Below are positions 54,313-61,281 of a stretch of 64,000 nt of DNA, piece by piece. Location of the stretch: NCBI GenBank assembly GCA_024743255.1, contig JANSWY010000010.1:1-64000 (forward strand). The letters run 5' to 3'. This DNA comes from a bacterium (GTDB lineage: Bacteria > Bacteroidota > Bacteroidia > Cytophagales > Cyclobacteriaceae). The stretch's first letter is position 1. The number at the start of each line of letters is the position of its first letter. Made by a program: the position numbers and the translations under genes. The notes under the pieces are model-generated. The model did no database searches and was not told where the DNA came from. It worked only from the letters and a program-made list of their open reading frames with translations.

Positions 54313-55320
54313 ATGTATAAATCAAGAATTGCGGGTGTTGGTCACTATGTACCGGACAATGTAGTTACCAATCAAGATTTAGAAAAATTAATGGATACCA
54401 GTAATGAATGGATCATTGAACGTACTGGAATCGAAGAAAGAAGATTTGTAAAACCTGGCTCAGATGATACTCCATCAACCATGGGAACCAAAGCAGCCAG
54501 AGTTGCCATGGAAAGGGCTGGAGTCACACCCGACGAAATAGATTTCATCGTATTTGCAACACTAAGTCCCGACTACTATTTCCCAGGTCCTGGTGTATTA
54601 GTTCAAGAGCAATTAGGTATTAAAGAAATTGGTGCATTAGACGTGAGAAACCAGTGTTCCGGATTTATATATGCCCTATCTGTTGCTGATCAATTTATCA
54701 AAACAGGAATGTATAAAAACATTCTGGTTATCGGCTCTGAATTACACAGTGGTGGATTAGACATGACAACCAGAGGAAGAAATGTATCTGTGATTTTTGG
54801 AGATGGTGCCGGAGCGGTAGTACTGCAGGCTACAGAAAATGAGAATAGTGGAATATTATCTACTCATTTACATTCAGAGGGTAAACATGCTGAGGAGCTT
54901 GCATTAATTGGACCTAACACAGGAAAATGGGTACCAGAAATTATTGAAGCAAATGACGCTGAGGATATTAGTTACTACCCGTATATGAATGGAAATTTCG
55001 TATTTAAACATGCGGTCACAAGATTTCAAGAGGTTATTCATGAGGCACTTCAGACAAACAACAAAGCCGCAACTGATATCAAATTACTAGTTCCACATCA
55101 AGCCAACTTGAGAATTAGCCAATACATTCAGAAGAAAATGGCACTTTCAAATGATCAGGTGTACAATAATATTATGAGGTATGGTAACACCACAGCTGCA
55201 TCTATTCCAATTGCTATGAGTGAAGCATGGGAAGAAGGAAAGATCAAAGAAGGAGATCTAATTTGCCTTGCCGCATTTGGAAGTGGATTCACCTGGGCAT
55301 CAGCGTTACTTTACTGGTAA
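54313..55320 (+). CDS. fabH: Beta-ketoacyl-ACP synthase III (FabH-like)
   Basis: 335 aa. The active-site triad is complete: Cys115 in DVRNQCSGF, His262 in LVPHQAN and Asn292 in YGNTTAAS. Opening SRIAGVGHYVPDNVVTN and the CoA-binding RTGIEERR match FabH. It condenses an acyl-CoA with malonyl-ACP to begin fatty acid synthesis. It is not beside plsX, rpmF or fabD, and its substrate pocket seems of ordinary length, so it may be a secondary FabH or a member making a special starter. The stop overlaps the next ATG by one base (TAATG). Confidence 0.9.
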   Translation: MYKSRIAGVGHYVPDNVVTNQDLEKLMDTSNEWIIERTGIEERRFVKPGSDDTPSTMGTKAARVAMERAGVTPDEIDFIVFATLSPDYYFPGPGVLVQEQLGIKEIGALDVRNQCSGFIYALSVADQFIKTGMYKNILVIGSELHSGGLDMTTRGRNVSVIFGDGAGAVVLQATENENSGILSTHLHSEGKHAEELALIGPNTGKWVPEIIEANDAEDISYYPYMNGNFVFKHAVTRFQEVIHEALQTNNKAATDIKLLVPHQANLRISQYIQKKMALSNDQVYNNIMRYGNTTAASIPIAMSEAWEEGKIKEGDLICLAAFGSGFTWASALLYW

Positions 55321-55919
55321 TGGAAATAACGAAAGAAGAACTTCAAACTCTCCAAAATCATGAGTTTTTAAAGACGAAGTTTCATCTTTCGAAAAGTATA
55401 ACAGAAGAACTTCAAAAAATAGGTAATGTGATGGTTTCAGAGATAAAATCACTGGAACCTTCTCACATTTTTAATTCATTTGTCAAGCCATCACCAAAAG
55501 TCTCTAGAGGAGAAAATTATCAAACACTCCCCTACTTCATGCTGGATTACCCCAGGCATTTTAAGGAAACTGAAACAATTGCAGTAAGAAACATGATTCT
55601 ATGGGGGCAGTTTATAAGTAGTAGCTTACAATTATCTGGAGAGTTCAAAAAAAATTTCGAAGAAATTATTTCGCAGAAATCGTTAAACCTCCACCAATTA
55701 GACCAATGGTACATCTGCGTTAATACAACTCCGTGGGAACATCATTTTTTGCGAGATAACTTTCTACCCATCAATGAGTTAAATATGGAAAGCTTAAATA
55801 AAATATTGGAATCTATGAATTTTATTAAGCTTACCAGAAGGCATGATATCTCAGAAATAACTAACTTATCTGAGATAGTTTTAAATGATTTTAAAGAATT
55901 TATTTCGCTGTTAAAATGA
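55320..55919 (+). CDS. Unrecognised protein coupled to fabH
   Basis: 199 aa from ATG 55320, which overlaps the fabH stop by one base (TAATG); an upstream in-frame ATG at 55227 lies inside fabH and is rejected. No family recognised. It is soluble, with a helical N-terminus (KEELQTLQNHEFLKTKFHLS) and a Tyr/Pro-rich centre (YQTLPYFMLDYPRHF, then MILWGQF), then DQWYICVNTTPWEHHFLRD, which looks like an active or binding site, and a helical end. No signal peptide or transmembrane helix. Coupling suggests it modifies or works with the FabH product (inference). Confidence 0.75.
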   Translation: MEITKEELQTLQNHEFLKTKFHLSKSITEELQKIGNVMVSEIKSLEPSHIFNSFVKPSPKVSRGENYQTLPYFMLDYPRHFKETETIAVRNMILWGQFISSSLQLSGEFKKNFEEIISQKSLNLHQLDQWYICVNTTPWEHHFLRDNFLPINELNMESLNKILESMNFIKLTRRHDISEITNLSEIVLNDFKEFISLLK

Positions 55920-55921
55920 TT

Positions 55922-55955
55922 TTGCACGGTAATTGCTACAGATAGAATAAATTTG
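55922..55955 (+). promoter_or_regulatory. Candidate Bacteroidetes-type promoter for the MORN-repeat gene
   Basis: TTG at 55922-55924, 23 nt, then a perfect -7 element TAAATTTG at 55948-55955. The ATG is at 55962, only 6 nt after the element, so the transcript would be leaderless or nearly so. Confidence 0.45.
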
Positions 55956-55961
55956 AAATAG

Positions 55962-57281
55962 ATGATTCACCGCACAACACTTATTGGACTAATACTTATT
56001 GTTTTCACTCAGATAACTATTGCACAATCCGGACATCCCAAAGATCAGGGCGACCTAAATGAGGAAGGGCTGAAGCAAGGACGATGGAGAGAGCATCGGG
56101 AAGATGGCACACTGGAAGCCATTGGAGATTACAGTGGTGGAATCAAAGATGGTATCTGGAACTTCTATCATCCAAATGGTGAATTGAAAGAAATAGTTGA
56201 GTTTTCGAAAGATCGTAAGAACGGAAAGTATGCCATATTCGACGAAGGAGGTTTCCTAATTAGAGAGGCGCTTTATATAGATGACACGTTAAATGGTTAC
56301 TATATGGAGTATTACGAAAATGGAAACCTGGCTTTAAAAGGAAGATACACCAATAATAAAAAGGATAGTACCTGGATAGAATACCAACAGAACGGGTATA
56401 AGACAGTAATAGAAGAGTATAAAGATGGTATCGCTCATGGCGAATGGGTAACATTCTACCAAAACGGAAATCTACAATCAATAGAGAATTACAAGGACGG
56501 AGTAAAACATGGATTGTGGAGAATTTTCCATGAAACAACAGGCTTATGGAAGGAGTTTTACTATAAAAACGGCTCGTATGACAGTGCCTATAAGGAGTAT
56601 CATTACAATGGCAATATCAGTGTAGAAGGACAGTACAAAGGTGATTTCAAACAAGGTACCTGGAAGAGTTATTACATCACTGGTAAGATTTATTCTAAAG
56701 GAAAGTACACAAACGGTGTTAAGAGAGGAAAGTGGAGCTATTACGATGAGAATGAAATTTTATCAAGTGAAGGACCATTTGTTTCAGACATGAAAAACGG
56801 TCAGTGGTTACACTACTATACTACCGGTGAGATCAAAAGAGCCGGAAGTTTTGTTAATGATAAGAAAGATGGCCTATGGGGGACTTTCTACAAAAATGAG
56901 CAATTAATGCAAGAGAAAAAGTGGAATATGGGGAAACTAGAAGAACTTGGGCCATACTTCTCCATAAACGGAAGTGCTTTAAACCCTGGTGATTACAATG
57001 ATGGAAGTGGAGTAGTTTTCACCTACTATCCGGAAGGGCAATTGCAATCAAAAACAAAATTTGAAAACGGAGTACCAAATGGTGAGGCCATTGTCTATTT
57101 TCCTACAGGAGAAATCAAACAAAAAGGTGATTTAAAAGACGGATTAAAAACAGGCACCTGGATGAATTACTTTGATAATGGGAATGTGGAATCTATGGGA
57201 GAATACATTAAAGATGATAGAGTTAATCAATGGAGATTCTATAACAAACGTCAAAAATTAATTGGAATCAAAACGTATTAG
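55962..57281 (+). CDS. Exported MORN-repeat protein (YwqK-like)
   Basis: 439 aa. Signal peptide (LIGLILIVFTQITIAQ) followed by about fourteen MORN_2-type repeats of 22-24 residues with the core G-x-W-x-x-Y/F-x-x-N/T-G-x-x-x-x-x-G-x-Y (for example GEWVTFYQNGNLQSIENY, GTWKSYYITGKIYSKGKY, GKWSYYDENEILSSEGPF). The whole mature protein is repeat, giving an elongated beta structure, probably periplasmic or outer-surface. Annotation as an antitoxin would be misleading. Larger relative of the lipoprotein at 1594. Its 3' end overlaps the convergent hydrolase gene by 14 nt. Confidence 0.85.
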   Translation: MIHRTTLIGLILIVFTQITIAQSGHPKDQGDLNEEGLKQGRWREHREDGTLEAIGDYSGGIKDGIWNFYHPNGELKEIVEFSKDRKNGKYAIFDEGGFLIREALYIDDTLNGYYMEYYENGNLALKGRYTNNKKDSTWIEYQQNGYKTVIEEYKDGIAHGEWVTFYQNGNLQSIENYKDGVKHGLWRIFHETTGLWKEFYYKNGSYDSAYKEYHYNGNISVEGQYKGDFKQGTWKSYYITGKIYSKGKYTNGVKRGKWSYYDENEILSSEGPFVSDMKNGQWLHYYTTGEIKRAGSFVNDKKDGLWGTFYKNEQLMQEKKWNMGKLEELGPYFSINGSALNPGDYNDGSGVVFTYYPEGQLQSKTKFENGVPNGEAIVYFPTGEIKQKGDLKDGLKTGTWMNYFDNGNVESMGEYIKDDRVNQWRFYNKRQKLIGIKTY

Positions 57282-58173
57282 GGACCTCAGCTCCTACATC
57301 CACGTTATTTTTCAACTTTAGGATTGCATCTGTGATTTTTTGGGAGTTATTCCATGGAATAAAATGATTTACGCCTTCAAGCATCCAAACTTCAACTAAA
57401 TCCTTATCCAACATTTTCTCAGCAAAATCTGCATTGCCTTTTGGGACCAGATTATCATCAGTCCCCTGAATAACAATAGTTTCTGATTTAATATTCTCCC
57501 ATAGTGGAAGCATAAGTTCAAGCTCTCCCTTTAGATACCAAATTTCTTCATTAGTTACCCAAAAAGACGTAGGGATTATCCATTTCACTAATCTGTTTTT
57601 GCCTAAGTACCGGAACCATTCTTCTTTCTCCAATTCCGGATCGATTGATGGAGCAACCATGACCATTCCTGAAACTAATTCAGGATAATCCATTGCTGTC
57701 CTTGCTATTACAGGTCCTCCCAAAGAATGACCGATTAAAATAAAATGCTGGTCCGGATATTCTTGCAGCACTTCAGAAATAAAAAAAGCCTGGTTTTCAA
57801 GTGAAGTTTCAGTTTCACCAAAATCTGAAAAACCGTAACCAGGTCGGTCAACAGAAATCATATTAACATGCTCCCTCAGGTTCTCATTCTTCATAAAATC
57901 CACAAATGCACTCCATGAGCCCGGCGCACCATGCACAAACACGGCAGTCACTGGCTTCTGATTATCCTGAAAAGCATAGTTAATTGTCCTTCCCTCTGTA
58001 CTTAATTTGACAATCTTTGGCTGTTGATGCTTCGACTCTTTAAAGTATTCATCAACTTCCCGATTCGTCATTCTAAACTGAAGGCATGAGCTGGCGATTT
58101 GGGGCAAAATAAAAAGGATCGCTAACGAAAAAGCGACCCTTTTAGTAACCTTATGCTTAATGATGTTTTCCAT
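57268..58173 (-). CDS. Alpha/beta hydrolase lipoprotein
   Basis: 301 aa from the Met at 58173, chosen because it begins a lipoprotein signal (lipobox ASSC); the longest frame would add 30 residues and overlap glnN by 56 nt. The fold is complete: oxyanion segment FVHGAPGSW, nucleophile in LIGHSLGG, Asp in GTDDNLVP and His in GVNHFIPW. DRPGYGFSDFGE is typical of the epoxide-hydrolase/haloperoxidase-like group. Likely a periplasm-facing esterase. It starts 35 nt after glnN ends on the same strand and may be co-transcribed with it. Confidence 0.88.
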   Translation of the reverse strand: MENIIKHKVTKRVAFSLAILFILPQIASSCLQFRMTNREVDEYFKESKHQQPKIVKLSTEGRTINYAFQDNQKPVTAVFVHGAPGSWSAFVDFMKNENLREHVNMISVDRPGYGFSDFGETETSLENQAFFISEVLQEYPDQHFILIGHSLGGPVIARTAMDYPELVSGMVMVAPSIDPELEKEEWFRYLGKNRLVKWIIPTSFWVTNEEIWYLKGELELMLPLWENIKSETIVIQGTDDNLVPKGNADFAEKMLDKDLVEVWMLEGVNHFIPWNNSQKITDAILKLKNNVDVGAEVPNTF

Positions 58174-58207
58174 TACAGAACTAAAACGTAATGAATGGTC
58201 AAACTGT

Positions 58208-60370
58208 TTATCGTATAAAGAGCATTTCTCTATATTTAACAAGAGGCCAATCCTCATCATCAACGTATAACTCTAACTTGTCCGCCGCATATCGGATATC
58301 GTCAAAGTATTTGTTTTTTACATTGTCGCTATAATAAATAGCTCTGTCTCTGGTATCATCAATTTTGTTAGCCTTTTTACGAGCATCAATCATCGCTTCC
58401 ACTTTCTTCCTAATATCACCAATATATCCAGAGATTGATTCAATCATCTTAACTACCTCGGAGTTATCAACCCCAAGATCTTTAAGTCCCTGTGCATTCG
58501 TAATTAACTTGTTCTGATATGCAATAGAAGTAGGAATGATATGGTTTAATGCCAAATCAGCCATCACCCTCGACTCGATTTGAATTTTCATGATGTAATT
58601 CTCCAGAAGAATTTCATGCCTAGCATCAATCTCCTTGTCATTAAGAACATTATGCTTGTTGAAAATCTTTTTAGTCTGATCGCTCAATAAAGCATCTAAA
58701 GCTCTTGGCGTATCTCTTACATTAGACAATCCTCTTTTCTCTGCTTCTTTTACCCATTCATCAGAGTAACCATCCCCTTCAAATCTAATAGCTTTAGACT
58801 GCTTAATATAATCTCTAAGTACATCTATAATAGCTAATCTTCTTTCTTTGCCTTTGTTGATTTTGGCTTCAACTTCATTGTGGAAGTTTGTCAACTGCTC
58901 AGCTACAATTAGATTTAATGTAGTCATAGGGTTAGCAACATTCGCATCCCCTCCTACTGCTCTGAATTCAAATTTATTCCCAGTGAAAGCAAATGGAGAA
59001 GTTCTGTTTCTATCGGTGTTGTCCAAAATGATTTCTGGAATCTGATCGATACCTAATTTCATATAAAGGTTATCACCTTTCTCTATCTCGATATTTCCAT
59101 TATTTTCTAACTCATCCAGTACTCTGCTTAGTTGAGAACCTATGAATACAGAAATAATTGCAGGAGGAGCTTCATTTGCACCTAACCTGTGCTCATTACC
59201 AGCAGATGAAATACTTGACAAAAGAAGTGCCTCATTGTCATACACTGCCTTGATTGTATTTACGAAGAAAGTCAGGAACAATAAGTTCTCACGAGCACTG
59301 CTACTTGGCTGAAATAAATTTACTCCCGTGTCAGTAGAAAGAGACCAGTTATTATGCTTTCCGTTACCATTTAATCCCGCAAAAGGCTTTTCATGAAGAA
59401 GTACTTTCAATCCATGTTTCAATGCAGTCTTATCAAGAATGTCTTTTAACAACTGATTCTGATCAGTTGCTCTATTTGCTTCATCAAACAGTGGCGCTAC
59501 CTCAAACTGTGAAGGAGCTACTTCATTATGTCTTGTTGAAACCGGAATACCCAGCTCCAATGAATTATTTTCGAAATCCTTCATGAAATCATAGATTCTG
59601 GAAGGTATGGAACCGAAATAATGATCATCTAATTGTTGACCCCTAGCAGGATTATGACCAAAAACTGTTCTGCCACACATTACCAAATCAGGTCTGGCAT
59701 CAAAAAGTGCCTTATCAATCACGAAGTATTCTTGTTCCCAACCTAGAGAGGCATTTACTTTGGAAACATTTCTATCAAACAACTTACAAACCTTAGTCGC
59801 AGCTTTATCTACAGCTTCTAAAGATTTCAATAATGGCGCTTTATAGTCTAGTGCCTCTCCTGTATATGAAACAAAGATAGTAGGGATACAAAGTACTTGC
59901 TCCAGAATGAACATAGGAGAACTTGGGTCCCAGGCAGTATATCCTCTTGCTTCAAAAGTACTTCTTATACCACCGTGTGGGAAAGAAGACGCATCAGGTT
60001 CCTGCTGCACTAATGTGGAGCCTTTAAAATTTTCAATCCCTTTCTGTGCATCAAAGAAAGAGTCATGTTTCTCTGCAGTAGCACCTGTCAATGGTTGGAA
60101 CCAGTGTGTATAATGAGTAATCCCATGGCTCATTGCCCAACCTTTTACAGCAGCCGCAACTGCATCAGCTGTCTCCTGGTCAATTTTTTTTCTTTTCTTA
60201 ATTGCATGATCAACTTTCTTAAAAGTATCTGGAGATAATGCAGCTCTCATCTGCTCGTATCCAAATGCTTTTTGTCCAAAAAAGTCTGATATCTTTTCGG
60301 AAGGTTGCTCGACATCAATTTTTTGTCGATTCTGCACATTTTTCAGTGCTTCATAACGTAAATGAGCCAT
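58208..60370 (-). CDS. glnN: Glutamine synthetase type III
   Basis: 720 aa, the length of GSIII enzymes and much longer than GSI. The N-terminal GSIII domain is present (FGQKAFGYEQMRAALS), followed by the catalytic core: WFQPLTGATAEKHDSF, SSFPHGGIRSTFEARGYTAWD, SRHNEVAPSQFEVAPLFDEAN, and NGNGKHNNWSLST at the glutamate/ATP site. It makes glutamine from glutamate and ammonia with ATP; GSIII is common in Bacteroidota, where glnN was named. A 201-nt divergent promoter region separates it from rsmE; no NtrC-type site was recognised there. Confidence 0.95.
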   Translation of the reverse strand: MAHLRYEALKNVQNRQKIDVEQPSEKISDFFGQKAFGYEQMRAALSPDTFKKVDHAIKKRKKIDQETADAVAAAVKGWAMSHGITHYTHWFQPLTGATAEKHDSFFDAQKGIENFKGSTLVQQEPDASSFPHGGIRSTFEARGYTAWDPSSPMFILEQVLCIPTIFVSYTGEALDYKAPLLKSLEAVDKAATKVCKLFDRNVSKVNASLGWEQEYFVIDKALFDARPDLVMCGRTVFGHNPARGQQLDDHYFGSIPSRIYDFMKDFENNSLELGIPVSTRHNEVAPSQFEVAPLFDEANRATDQNQLLKDILDKTALKHGLKVLLHEKPFAGLNGNGKHNNWSLSTDTGVNLFQPSSSARENLLFLTFFVNTIKAVYDNEALLLSSISSAGNEHRLGANEAPPAIISVFIGSQLSRVLDELENNGNIEIEKGDNLYMKLGIDQIPEIILDNTDRNRTSPFAFTGNKFEFRAVGGDANVANPMTTLNLIVAEQLTNFHNEVEAKINKGKERRLAIIDVLRDYIKQSKAIRFEGDGYSDEWVKEAEKRGLSNVRDTPRALDALLSDQTKKIFNKHNVLNDKEIDARHEILLENYIMKIQIESRVMADLALNHIIPTSIAYQNKLITNAQGLKDLGVDNSEVVKMIESISGYIGDIRKKVEAMIDARKKANKIDDTRDRAIYYSDNVKNKYFDDIRYAADKLELYVDDEDWPLVKYREMLFIR

Positions 60371-60571
60371 AAATTTGTTTTAGATTTTAAGGGTAAATTT
60401 TTTTGAGAACGATGATATCAAAAACCCAAATCACATCATATGATTGGTGGTTTATTTTTGACACTGTAAAAATACGATTTTTTGAAAAAATTATTGAATT
60501 AGGTTAAAAATAAAGCGAGATATTTTACATTTTTCAAAAATCACCCACAAACAGCTTAATTTTCTTACATT

Positions 60572-61276
60572 ATGAATGTATTTTATTGTCCTGACCTTTC
60601 AGAAAATAGTTTCTCCCTATCACTTGAGGAATCAAAACACTGTATCAAAGTTTTAAGACATAAGAAGGATGATGAAATATATGTCTGCAATGGAGATGGA
60701 AATTTAGTGGTTGCAAGAATTGTAGATGCAAATCACAAATCCACGAATTGTAAATTCTTAAAAGACATTTCACCTACATCCACTAAGAAACACCGAATAC
60801 ATATTGCAATCGCTCCTACCAAAAACATGGATAGAATAGAGTGGTTCGTAGAAAAGTGTTGCGAGCTAGGCATAGACGAGATTAGCTTTATTCAAACCGA
60901 GCATTCTGAAAGAAAAGTTCTAAAGATTGATCGCCTTGAGAAGAGAGCAATAAGCGCCATGAAGCAATCTAAGAGCTTTCAATTGGCTAGGATCAACGAA
61001 ATGAAGATGTTCAAAAAAGTACTTCCTTCTTTGGAAGCCGATCAGAAATTCATTGCATATGTAGATAATGACAACCCTGACACATTAAAGAAATTAGTAA
61101 GCCCAGAAAAATCATATTGCGTTTTGATAGGACCAGAGGGTGATTTCAGTCCGACCGAAGTGAAATCTGCCAGAGAGGCTGGGTTTATTCCAATATCGCT
61201 TGGGCAGAATGTGTTAAGAACAGAAACGGCAGGTGTTGTTGCCTGCCATTCCCTTAATTTTATTAATGATTATTAG
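60572..61276 (+). CDS. rsmE: 16S rRNA (uracil-1498-N3)-methyltransferase RsmE
   Basis: 234 aa, usual length. N-terminal PUA-like RNA-binding domain (SEESKHCIKVLRHKKDDEIYV-type segment) and C-terminal SPOUT domain with the knotted SAM site: LIGPEGDFSPTEV and SLGQNVLRTETAGVVA. It methylates N3 of U1498 in 16S rRNA in assembled small subunits. It is convergent with the T9SS cargo gene, with a 5-nt gap and no obvious terminator. Confidence 0.95.
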   Translation: MNVFYCPDLSENSFSLSLEESKHCIKVLRHKKDDEIYVCNGDGNLVVARIVDANHKSTNCKFLKDISPTSTKKHRIHIAIAPTKNMDRIEWFVEKCCELGIDEISFIQTEHSERKVLKIDRLEKRAISAMKQSKSFQLARINEMKMFKKVLPSLEADQKFIAYVDNDNPDTLKKLVSPEKSYCVLIGPEGDFSPTEVKSAREAGFIPISLGQNVLRTETAGVVACHSLNFINDY

Positions 61277-61281
61277 TGTTT

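Noticed and set aside
58174-58263. 30-residue extension of the alpha/beta hydrolase
   Set aside because: It would overlap glnN by 56 nt and precede the lipoprotein signal peptide.
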